The notes under the pieces: model-generated
What the model saw: the letters and a program-made list of their open reading frames with translations, nothing else
Told to the model about the DNA's origin: nothing
Databases searched by the model: none
NCBI GenBank assembly: GCA_964409675.1
Contig: CAYPEF010000098.1
Location: 1-8,421, forward strand
Length of the DNA: 8,421 nt
Direction: 5' to 3'
Origin: CAYMDD01 sp964409675
Lineage (GTDB): Bacteria; Pseudomonadota; Alphaproteobacteria; Rickettsiales; SXRF01
Position numbers and translations under genes: made by a program
Shown here: positions 1 to 6,380 of the stretch, in pieces
Layout: each line of letters opens with the position of its first letter
Position numbering within the stretch: position 1 is the stretch's first letter

Positions 1-2423
1 GTCTGGATGAAATCGCGGCGCGGCTCCACCACATCGCCCATCAGGGTGGAGAAAATGGATTCGGTTTCCACATCGTCCGCCACTTCCACCCGCAGCAAAC
101 GGCGCGTTTCAGGGTTGAGCGTGGTTTCCCATAGCTGCTCGGGGTTCATCTCTCCCAAGCCTTTGAAGCGGCTGATGGTAACGCCCTTGCGGCCCGCATC
201 CATCACCGCCTGGTAGAGCGCCGAGGGGGTGGCGATAGCGGTATCCGCCCCTTTACGCGAAAGCGTGAGCGGGGCGCTGAAGGTATGGCGCAGGAAATCC
301 GCATGCGCAGCGATTTCCTCGCCCTCGCGCCCCTGCGTCAGGCGGTCTTCGAAGAAATGCAGCTCCTCCACCCCGCGCACCGTGCGCTTGAGAACGTATT
401 GGCCGGAAGCATAGCTCACCTGCCACGGGTTCATCTCGCCGTGCAGGCCAAGCAACTGGCGCTGCCATTCCTCGGCTTTCGCTTCCGGCGTACCGCCGGA
501 GAGGAACACGCCCGCCATCGCTCCCGCTTCCAGCAACGGCAGCGGCATGCGGCGCATATAGGCTTTCAGCGCATTCAGCACGGCGGCGGCTTCCACCACC
601 ACGGCGCGCAGCGCCTCGCCTTCCATTTTCTCGCCGGATGCAAGGGAGAGCGAAGCTTCCTCCAGGCTGCTTTGCAGCACGTATTCTTCCAGCGCCGTAT
701 CATCCTTCAAATAGACGTCATGGTTGCCGCGCTTGAGCTTATAGAGCGGCGGCTGGGCAATATACAGGTAACCTTTCTCGATCAGATCGCGCATTTGCCG
801 GTAGAAGAAGGTCAGCAGCAGCGTGCGGATATGCGAGCCGTCCACGTCGGCGTCGGTCATGATAATGATTTTATGATAGCGCGCCTTGTCGATATTGAAT
901 TCCTCGCGACCGATACCGGTGCCGATCGCCGTAATCAGCGTGCCGATTTCCGCTGAGGAAAGCATCTTATCGAACCGCGCCCGCTCTACGTTGAGAATCT
1001 TGCCTTTCAGCGGCAGAATCGCCTGATATGCCCGTGAGCGCCCCTGCTTCGCCGACCCGCCTGCCGAATCGCCCTCGACGATAAACAGCTCGGATTTCGC
1101 CGGGTCGCGCTCCTGACAGTCAGCCAGCTTACCCGGCAAGGAAGAAATATCGAGCGCACCTTTGCGCCGCGTGAGTTCCCTGGCTTTGCGCGCCGCTTCG
1201 CGGGCGGCAGCGGCTTCCACCACCTTGCCAATCACCAGCTTGCCTTCCTGCGGATGCTCCTCAAACCACTGGCTCAGCTTGTCATAGGCGAAAGACTCCA
1301 CCACCGGACGCACTTCTGAGCTGACCAGCTTATCTTTCGTCTGCGAGGAAAATTTTGGGTCCGGCACCTTCACCGAGATAATGGCGGTGAGGCCTTCGCG
1401 CGCATCGTCGCCGGAGATGGCAATTTTCTCTTTCTTGCTCATTCCCGATTCTTCGTAATATTTATTGATAGCGCGGGTGAGTGCCGCGCGGAAGCCCATC
1501 AAATGCGTGCCACCGTCGCGCTGGCGGATGTTGTTGGTGAAGCAGAGCACGTTCTCATGGTAGGAATCGTTCCATTCCATCGCCACTTCCACGCCCATGC
1601 CGTCCCGCTCACCCTTAATCAGGATCGTCGGGTGCAGGATATTCTTGCCCTTATCGAGGTAATGCGCATAGGCCTCGGTGCCGCCTTCGTAATAGAATTC
1701 CACCGTGGTAACCGGGTCGGTGCGTTCGTCGGACAGGCGGATGCGCACGCCGGAATTAAGGAACGCCAGCTCGCGCAGGCGGTGCTCGACGGTGGTGAAA
1801 TCGAATTCGGTCTTGGTAAATGTTTCCGGCGACGGCAGGAACGTCACCGACGTGCCGCGCTTCGGCCCGGTTTCACCGCTCGCGCGGGCGGCGATTGGCG
1901 CGTCGCCGGTCACGCTCAGATGCTCCACCGTGTCTCCATGCACGAATTTTGCCTCGTGCTGCTTGCCGTTCCGCCAAATGGTGAGCTTCAGCTCCGACGA
2001 CAGCGCATTCACCACCGACACACCCACCCCGTGCAAGCCGCCGGATACTTTATAAGTATTCTGGTCGAACTTGCCGCCCGCGTGCAGCTGCGTCATGATC
2101 ACTTCCGCTGCCGAAACACCCTCGCCCGGATGGATATCGGTCGGGATGCCGCGCCCGTTATCCGTCACCGAACAGGAACCGTCGGCATTCAGGGACACTT
2201 CCACTAAATCGCAATGCCCGGCCAGCGATTCGTCGATGGCGTTATCCACCACCTCATAAATCATGTGGTGCAGGCCGGAGCCGTCATCGGTATCGCCGAT
2301 ATACATGCCGGGGCGCTTGCGCACCGCTTCCAGGCCTTTGAGTACCTTAATGGATTCAGCGCCGTATTCCTGCGTAACGGTTTTTTCGGTCATGGGAGCT
2401 ATTTTTTCTACGGCGGATGCCAT
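1..2423 (-). CDS. gyrB: DNA gyrase subunit B (3' end cut by window edge)
   Basis: This is the ATPase and TOPRIM subunit of DNA gyrase, which pairs with GyrA to introduce negative supercoils. The frame is open for 807 codons down to the window edge and ends in EPRRDFIQ, so about a dozen C-terminal residues are probably missing. The N-terminal GHKL ATPase domain shows EVVDNAIDE, with the expected catalytic Glu57 and Mg-binding Asn61, followed by GGLHGVGVSVVNALS. The TOPRIM domain shows EGDSAGG with Glu450, and DADVDG with Asp524, Asp526 and Asp528. The long stretch before the final RFKGLGEMNPEQLWETT motif fits the roughly 800-residue proteobacterial form with an insertion in the C-terminal half. 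I chose the ATG at 2423 because a TAGG lies about 6 bases upstream. An internal ATG at 2393 (residue 11) has no visible ribosome-binding site, and the N-terminus is about 15 residues longer than in E. coli GyrB. Composition matches the GC-rich background, and no frameshift is seen. Confidence 0.98.
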   Translation of the reverse strand, partial: MASAVEKIAPMTEKTVTQEYGAESIKVLKGLEAVRKRPGMYIGDTDDGSGLHHMIYEVVDNAIDESLAGHCDLVEVSLNADGSCSVTDNGRGIPTDIHPGEGVSAAEVIMTQLHAGGKFDQNTYKVSGGLHGVGVSVVNALSSELKLTIWRNGKQHEAKFVHGDTVEHLSVTGDAPIAARASGETGPKRGTSVTFLPSPETFTKTEFDFTTVEHRLRELAFLNSGVRIRLSDERTDPVTTVEFYYEGGTEAYAHYLDKGKNILHPTILIKGERDGMGVEVAMEWNDSYHENVLCFTNNIRQRDGGTHLMGFRAALTRAINKYYEESGMSKKEKIAISGDDAREGLTAIISVKVPDPKFSSQTKDKLVSSEVRPVVESFAYDKLSQWFEEHPQEGKLVIGKVVEAAAAREAARKARELTRRKGALDISSLPGKLADCQERDPAKSELFIVEGDSAGGSAKQGRSRAYQAILPLKGKILNVERARFDKMLSSAEIGTLITAIGTGIGREEFNIDKARYHKIIIMTDADVDGSHIRTLLLTFFYRQMRDLIEKGYLYIAQPPLYKLKRGNHDVYLKDDTALEEYVLQSSLEEASLSLASGEKMEGEALRAVVVEAAAVLNALKAYMRRMPLPLLEAGAMAGVFLSGGTPEAKAEEWQRQLLGLHGEMNPWQVSYASGQYVLKRTVRGVEELHFFEDRLTQGREGEEIAAHADFLRHTFSAPLTLSRKGADTAIATPSALYQAVMDAGRKGVTISRFKGLGEMNPEQLWETTLNPETRRLLRVEVADDVETESIFSTLMGDVVEPRRDFIQ

Positions 2424-2455
2424 GGTATGCCTATGCGGTAAATGAACAAGGCGAC

Positions 2456-2482
2456 ATTGTCAGATTTTCATATGCGATTCAA
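2456..2482 (-). promoter_or_regulatory. Possible sigma70-like promoter of gyrB
   Basis: On the minus strand there is TTGAAT (2482-2477), a 15-base spacer, and GACAAT (2461-2456). Each hexamer matches the consensus at 4 of 6 positions. The predicted start would leave a leader of about 25 bases before the gyrB ATG. The spacer is shorter than the preferred 17 bases, so this is only a weak candidate. The rest of the gap between gyrB and the divergent gene holds a small TTTCC-GCAA-GGAAA hairpin (2497-2510) and two tandem AAGCGC hexamers (2481-2492), neither with a clear role. Confidence 0.2.
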
Positions 2483-2627
2483 GCGCAAGCGCATTATTTC
2501 CGCAAGGAAAAAGCAGGAAAAAACACGGCGGCGGAACCGCTGACAATTCAGGGTTGCCGCGCCCTGCCGGATTCGGTAATGTCGATAGAAGTATAAGTAA
2601 GGCTTTTTGAATAAAAAACAAGAATAT

Positions 2628-3281
2628 ATGAATAATTTTTCGCAGCATTTCGTCTCGGCCCAGCATATCGGCCCTATTGCGCAGCATCTGCGCAACTGGC
2701 GCGTCTCAACCGCCTTTCATGACACCCCCATTCAGCAGAGCGAATTATGCCGCCTGGTCAATGAACGGCGCAGCCCCGACGCCCCACGTGTCACCCCGGG
2801 CGATATTGAAACCATCGAATCGGGCCTGCGCACCTATACGCTTGCAACGCTGCATACCGTGCTAAGCGCCCTTCCCCTGCCCGCCGCTGGCGACATGCCG
2901 GAAGGCTACGACCGCGCCACCGCCTCCGTTCTTTCCGATTACCGCCGCCGCATCGAGGCGATCTACGCCGGCACGCTCGCATCCTATGCGCAAGGTTTCA
3001 GCTATCCGACAGAGAAAATTGCGCTCCGGCAATATCCCGCCGCGCCTGCGCTGCATGGCCGGCATCGGCAGCAACCGCAGAAAAATTCGCCTCTGGAAGC
3101 TCTACACGCAAAGTCCGACCTCAGCCCGCTGGAAATATATGCGCGCACCGGCCTGCTGCCCGCCCGGCAGCGGCAATTGATGGCCAGCAATCCCGAGCAG
3201 GGCGGAAACGATTACCGCACGCTGCTTGAGGCGCTTCAGCAAGTCTGCGCCGCCACTTCCGGCACTGGCCGGGAACGCTGA
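2628..3281 (+). CDS. XRE-like helix-turn-helix protein between gyrB and recF
   Basis: This predicted 217-residue cytoplasmic protein is probably a DNA-binding regulator; no specific family is recognised. Residues 14-81 read as a Cro/C1-type HTH: IGPIAQHLRNWR, then QQSELCRLVNERR, then DIETIESGLRTYTLATLHTVLSAL, which resembles the usual 'iE.G.r..tl.tL' ending. A stretch containing RRSPDAPRVTP between the two recognition helices is longer than in a standard XRE domain. Residues 154-206 (SDLSPLEIYARTGLLPARQRQL, then YRTLLEALQQV) look like a second, degenerate HTH of the same type. The linker is rich in Ala, Arg and Tyr. It is the only plus-strand gene here: divergent from gyrB and convergent with recF, with 8 bases between the two stop codons. 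The ATG at 2628 is preferred. A TTG at 2607 in the same frame has an AAGG only 4 bases upstream and would add 7 residues. A TATAAG at 2592-2597 could be a -10 box for this gene, but it lacks a good -35. Confidence 0.8.
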   Translation: MNNFSQHFVSAQHIGPIAQHLRNWRVSTAFHDTPIQQSELCRLVNERRSPDAPRVTPGDIETIESGLRTYTLATLHTVLSALPLPAAGDMPEGYDRATASVLSDYRRRIEAIYAGTLASYAQGFSYPTEKIALRQYPAAPALHGRHRQQPQKNSPLEALHAKSDLSPLEIYARTGLLPARQRQLMASNPEQGGNDYRTLLEALQQVCAATSGTGRER

Positions 3282-3311
3282 GCGGGCGATTACGCCGGGC
3301 AGAGCGCCCGC
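3282..3311. terminator. GC-rich inverted repeat at the convergent 3' ends
   Basis: GCGGGCG (3282-3288) and CGCCCGC (3305-3311) are perfect 7-base inverted repeats with a 16-base spacer. They begin immediately after the stop codon of the plus-strand HTH gene and enclose the recF stop codon (3290-3292). A competing shorter hairpin, CGGGC-AGAGC-GCCCG (3296-3310), uses the same right arm. No T tract follows on either strand, so this is not a canonical intrinsic terminator. Its position between converging genes makes an end-of-transcript structure plausible. Confidence 0.3.
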
Positions 3312-4438
3312 ACCTCCGCCTGCTCCACCTGCAAAAACTGCGCCCTGCCTCGCATTCCCTCAAACAGCGCCGCATCTGTGCCGGTCAGCCATGCCTGCGC
3401 GCCGGTGCGCAGGATTTCATCGAACAGCTCCTGCCGCCGCCCGCCATCCAGATGCGCCACCACCTCGTCCAGCAGCATGATGGGCACCCGCCCGTGCCAG
3501 TGCGCCGCCGCCCGCGCCTCCGCCAGCACAATGGAAAGTAGCAGCGCCTTCTGCTCGCCGGTGGAGCAGGAAGCGGCCTCCATGTTTTTTAGCACATGCG
3601 TTACCGACAATTCGCTGCGGTGCACGCCCGCCAGCGCCCGGCCCGCCCCGGCATCGGCGGCGCGCGACGCCGCCAGCGCTTCCGCAAACGCCGCTTCCGC
3701 CGCCACCGCCGATGCGCCTTCGGCGATGCGTTTTTCCACCACCCCCTCCAACGCCAGCCTTGCTTTCGGAAACGGCAGCGGCGAGGCCTGCATTTCCTCG
3801 TTCATATGATCGCATGCCTGCATGCGGGCGATGGCGATGGCAGTACCGGTCTCAGCCATTTTATGTTCAAGGCTCGAAAGCCAGTGCGCATCCCCTCTGC
3901 GCTCGGCCAGCAGGCGGTTGCGCTCACGCATGGCATATTCATAGGCATTGACGCGGCTGGCATGCTCGGCGTCGAACCCATACACCAGCCGATCTAGAAA
4001 CTTCCGCCGCGCCGATGCTCCCTCATTGAATAGCTGGTCCATTTGCGGCGTCAGCCACGTAACTGACATATAACTCGCCAGCCCGGCCTGGTTTTTGAGC
4101 GGTTTGCCTTCCACGCGCACCACCCGCTTATCCGCCTCCGGCCCCGCCGATACATCGCGCCCGGTGCCGATCTGCACTTCGCCGATCATGCTCTCCGCCT
4201 GCGCCGCAATCGCCCACGGGTGGCGCTCACCGTTCACTGCCCGGTCTATTTCAGCGATTTTCGCGCGGCGCATGCCCCGTCCCGGAATCAGGAACGACAC
4301 CGCTTCCAGCAGATTGGTTTTCCCCGCGCCGTTATGGCCGGTAAGAATCACCGGCGACGCCTCCAGCTCCAGGCGCATTTCATGGTAATTGCGGAAATTC
4401 GACAGGCGCAGGCGCGAAATGCTGATACGGACGGACAT
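3290..4438 (-). CDS. recF: DNA replication and repair protein RecF
   Basis: RecF is an SMC-like ABC ATPase that works with RecO and RecR to load RecA at single-strand gaps and stalled forks. The 382-residue product begins with the typical ISISRLRLSNFRNY. It carries Walker A GHNGAGKTN (residues 34-42), followed by LLEAVSFLIPGRGMRRAK. The ABC signature is STGEQKALLLS (from about 292), and Walker B with the D-loop is LLDEVVAHLD (322-331). The central TWLTPQMDQLFNEG and RRKFLDRLVYGFD segments are also family hallmarks. Length is normal. The ATG at 4438 is chosen because GAAAGG lies 4 bases upstream; an in-frame GTG at 4462 has no ribosome-binding site. It is separated by 83 bases from the upstream 196-residue membrane protein gene, so it could be in the same transcript or have its own promoter. 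Its 3' end converges on the plus-strand HTH gene. Confidence 0.97.
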   Translation of the reverse strand: MSVRISISRLRLSNFRNYHEMRLELEASPVILTGHNGAGKTNLLEAVSFLIPGRGMRRAKIAEIDRAVNGERHPWAIAAQAESMIGEVQIGTGRDVSAGPEADKRVVRVEGKPLKNQAGLASYMSVTWLTPQMDQLFNEGASARRKFLDRLVYGFDAEHASRVNAYEYAMRERNRLLAERRGDAHWLSSLEHKMAETGTAIAIARMQACDHMNEEMQASPLPFPKARLALEGVVEKRIAEGASAVAAEAAFAEALAASRAADAGAGRALAGVHRSELSVTHVLKNMEAASCSTGEQKALLLSIVLAEARAAAHWHGRVPIMLLDEVVAHLDGGRRQELFDEILRTGAQAWLTGTDAALFEGMRGRAQFLQVEQAEVRALCPA

Positions 4439-4478
4439 AACGCCTTTCGTAGCACGCCACACTTAAAGGAAAAAGCAT

Positions 4479-4500
4479 TTCACTGCGTTTCTGCGGTGAA
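4479..4500 (-). terminator. Hairpin between the glycine-zipper gene and recF
   Basis: TTCAC...GTGAA arms extend to an 8-base stem with a 6-base loop. Read on the minus strand the stem has one C-A mismatch, and four bases later there is a run of five T (4474-4470). Read on the plus strand the same position becomes a U-G wobble pair, but no T run follows. It may weakly terminate the upstream membrane-protein transcript before recF. The mismatch and short stem make this uncertain. Confidence 0.25.
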
Positions 4501-4521
4501 TTAATAATGATTATGCTTGTA

Positions 4522-5112
4522 TCAGATATGCCGGTTAGCGGCAGGCTCTGCTTCCACGCGCTCGGCGAAGTTTTTACGCTCCAGCACATGCAGGCGCTCC
4601 TTCAGCGCCTCGGCTTCTTCTTTCGTGATGGAAGAAGATGCCTGCATTTGCTCCTCGCGCTCGCGGCCCTGGTAATGCCCGCCATGCTGCTGGTAATACT
4701 GCGCCGCCTGCTCGTATTCCGCCACCCGGCTGCCATGCATGGCCGCGGCAATCGCGCCGTTCACCCCCGCCATGATGCTTGCAAAGCCAATCGCCAGCAA
4801 GGGCGCACCCTGACCGACAATCAACCCGACGACACCTCCTACCAGCGCGGCAAGGCCGCCTGCGGTTAATACGGAAGTCGCCATATCCGCCGGCTTATGC
4901 ACCACCCGGCCTTCGCGGTTCTCGCGCTCGATGCGCTCCTTGCCGAGCATGCCGCCAATCAGCCCGCCTGCAACCATACCCATGCCGGCATGCCGCCGCC
5001 CGCCAACCATATCGCCGATCAGCAACCCGGTGACTGCCTCGGTGTTAACCAGCGTTGGCGTGCGACTGGAGGGCACGACGATGGCGTCGGGGATGGTTTT
5101 ATCTTCTGGCAT
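4522..5112 (-). CDS. Glycine-zipper membrane protein, shorter paralogue
   Basis: This 196-residue protein is of unknown function. No named family is recognised beyond the generic glycine-zipper type. Residues 18-23 are TPTLVN. A helix with GxxxGxxxG spacing follows (Gly29, Gly33, Gly37), then a second glycine zipper (Gly45, Gly49, Gly53, Gly57) that runs straight into the charged GKERIERE. A second hydrophobic region, residues 77-125, has AGGLAALVGGVVGLIVG and looks able to form a helical hairpin. The C-terminal third (about 126-190) is polar, rich in Glu and Gln, and probably helical. There is no signal peptide or lipobox. The ATG at 5112 has a very good AAGGA (5119-5123) 6 bases upstream. 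It starts 15 bases after the stop of the longer paralogue, so the two are almost certainly co-transcribed. Composition is GC-rich like the core genes, unlike its AT-richer partner. Confidence 0.85.
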   Translation of the reverse strand: MPEDKTIPDAIVVPSSRTPTLVNTEAVTGLLIGDMVGGRRHAGMGMVAGGLIGGMLGKERIERENREGRVVHKPADMATSVLTAGGLAALVGGVVGLIVGQGAPLLAIGFASIMAGVNGAIAAAMHGSRVAEYEQAAQYYQQHGGHYQGREREEQMQASSSITKEEAEALKERLHVLERKNFAERVEAEPAANRHI

Positions 5113-5118
5113 ATAGTA

Positions 5119-5123
5119 TCCTT
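5119..5123 (-). promoter_or_regulatory. Ribosome-binding site of the 196-residue glycine-zipper gene
   Basis: AAGGA on the minus strand lies 6 bases before the ATG at 5112, in the 15-base gap after the upstream paralogue's stop codon. It is the clearest Shine-Dalgarno sequence in the window and fixes this start. Confidence 0.7.
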
Positions 5124-5127
5124 AGCA

Positions 5128-5787
5128 TTAGCCAGTCACGGCAGGAACGGCAGATATAGAAGTACGTGATATACTAAGCGCTTCTACTTTACCCTTTTCC
5201 CTGCCTGCCTGCAACCGCGCTTCCAGTTCAGCTGCCAGTTCAGGGGAGACGGTATATTCAGGTTGCTTACCCAGTGCCTTTGTAAGTGATTCAAGCTGCG
5301 CATGATAAGTTTTGGCTTCTTCATACTCCCTGGTAAGGCGCTCCTTGCCCATACTGCCGCCAATCATGCCACCTGCAGCGATAACCGCTGATTCAACAGC
5401 TAATCCCACCAAAGAATTTCCCGACATAGCTGCTGCAGCCATAGAAGGAATAGCGCCCGCCAATGCGCCAAGCCATGCGCCAATAACGCTTGTTTTGTTT
5501 AATAGCGTCGGCGGAGCAACTTCCTTTCCATGCTCACGCTCATTCTTAAGACGCTCATTCCCTTTATAAGCCCCGATAAAAGGCGCAGCGACAGAAGCTG
5601 CTAAGCCAGCAATCGCTAATGCAAACGTCACACCGCCAAGGCCGGAAGATACCGCGGCAATTGCATTGTTTACCATACCTGTGGCTGTAAAGATCAAGCC
5701 GCCTGCCGCTAGTCCCACCGCCAGATCGCGATTCCAATACCCTGGTTCAGTGCGTGACGGAACTCTATACGTTTTATTCTCTTCCAT
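5128..5787 (-). CDS. Glycine-zipper membrane protein, longer paralogue
   Basis: This 219-residue protein of unknown function is a module-level paralogue of its downstream neighbour. A polar start (residues 1-20) leads into a hydrophobic region at 22-74 containing DLAVGLAAGGLI, which ends in the charged GNERLKNERE. Next comes PPTLLN (about 92-97). It is followed by one zipper (Gly103, Gly107, Gly111) and, after an Ala-rich stretch, a second (Gly139, Gly143, Gly147) that ends in GKERLTREYE. The tail is mostly charged and helical. No signal peptide is visible. The ATG at 5787 is preferred because a GGA lies 9 bases upstream; a TTG at 5799 in frame would add four residues but has poor spacing. 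The gene is visibly less GC-rich than recF, dnaN or its paralogue. Membrane insertion is inferred from hydrophobicity and is not demonstrated. Confidence 0.82.
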   Translation of the reverse strand: MEENKTYRVPSRTEPGYWNRDLAVGLAAGGLIFTATGMVNNAIAAVSSGLGGVTFALAIAGLAASVAAPFIGAYKGNERLKNEREHGKEVAPPTLLNKTSVIGAWLGALAGAIPSMAAAAMSGNSLVGLAVESAVIAAGGMIGGSMGKERLTREYEEAKTYHAQLESLTKALGKQPEYTVSPELAAELEARLQAGREKGKVEALSISRTSISAVPAVTG

Positions 5788-5883
5788 AACCGATTCCAAA
5801 TTCCAGCATTTTCATTGCCAGATATTAACACGCCACATGGTGCCCCAAGTGTGAAACTTTTATGAATCCCACCTGACGTACAA

Positions 5884-5926
5884 AATAATAAAACCAATCA
5901 GTTACTTAATAATAAAAATCCAATCA
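5884..5926. repeat. Imperfect direct repeat upstream of the glycine-zipper pair
   Basis: AATAATAAAACCAATCA (5884-5900) and AATAATAAAAATCCAATCA (5908-5926) are identical except for two extra bases in the second copy. They recur with a period of about 25 bases, or roughly two and a half helical turns. They lie in the AT-rich 151-base gap between the 145-residue gene and the glycine-zipper pair, about 100 bases before the first zipper gene. They could be a tandem operator or simply low-complexity AT-rich sequence. No strong promoter is evident in this gap. Confidence 0.5.
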
Positions 5927-5938
5927 CCTCAAATATTA

Positions 5939-6376
5939 CTACATTATTAAGCTTGCAGTTATAATCCTTATAAACCACAAGAGTCCAACCAGCCCGCCAA
6001 GCTTCAGCATTTCATTAAAGCGCACCGGCAAAAGCGCCACCAGGCTATTAATCTGGGGATATCGCTTCAAATATACCACTTCGATAGGTTCCTCAGGCTT
6101 GGCAAAAAAATACAGCTCATCGCTCACCCGCCTCTCGGTGAAGACGCGCTGGCCGGAGGCATCCTCGAACCGGCAGGCCAGCCGGTGCCGCCCGAGCATC
6201 GCCTTGATGATCGGCACCCACATGCTGCGGCTGATATAGACATGCTGCTCGCCTTCCTTGCGGATCACCACCCCTTGCGTGCGCTCCCTGAACTGCTCAA
6301 GCACAAAAAACAGAACGCACGCCCCAATTAACACCGTTGCCGCCACCAGCAAAAGTACGGTGTAAATTTCTATCAC
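5939..6376 (-). CDS. Two-helix membrane protein coupled to dnaN
   Basis: This 145-residue protein of unknown function has a clear architecture. A transmembrane helix at about residues 5-27 is followed by a soluble domain of roughly 85-90 residues rich in beta-type segments (TQGVVIRKEGEQHVYIS, RLACRFED, RVFTERRVS, IEVVYLKRYP). A second hydrophobic helix lies at about 123-144. This layout resembles small DUF3592-like membrane proteins, but that comparison is from memory of the layout and not a detected match. The start is a GTG at 6376, 4 bases after the dnaN stop codon, with no alternative Met until residue 52. That spacing suggests translational coupling to dnaN and the same transcript. No obvious terminator follows it. 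Confidence 0.82.
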   Translation of the reverse strand: MIEIYTVLLLVAATVLIGACVLFFVLEQFRERTQGVVIRKEGEQHVYISRSMWVPIIKAMLGRHRLACRFEDASGQRVFTERRVSDELYFFAKPEEPIEVVYLKRYPQINSLVALLPVRFNEMLKLGGLVGLLWFIRIITASLIM

Positions 6377-6380
6377 TGTA

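Noticed and set aside
285..956. Long plus-strand open frame of 223 codons opposite gyrB
   Set aside because: It overlaps the conserved TOPRIM and C-terminal regions of gyrB antisense, and its His/Arg/Gln-rich translation is typical of a shadow frame in GC-rich DNA.
1503..2207. Plus-strand open frame of 234 codons opposite the gyrB ATPase domain
   Set aside because: Antisense shadow of a well-conserved gene, with no recognisable domain.
2242..2250. TTATCCACC, one base from a consensus DnaA box
   Set aside because: It lies inside gyrB and encodes part of the conserved EVVDNAID motif, so the match follows from protein conservation.
2534..2560. Short GC stem followed by six T on the minus strand upstream of gyrB
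   Set aside because: The stem is only about four base pairs and there is no minus-strand gene just upstream whose transcript it would end.
3417..3815. Minus-strand 132-codon frame rich in Gly/Ala/Arg within recF
   Set aside because: Out-of-frame shadow of recF; low-complexity composition arises from GC-rich codons.
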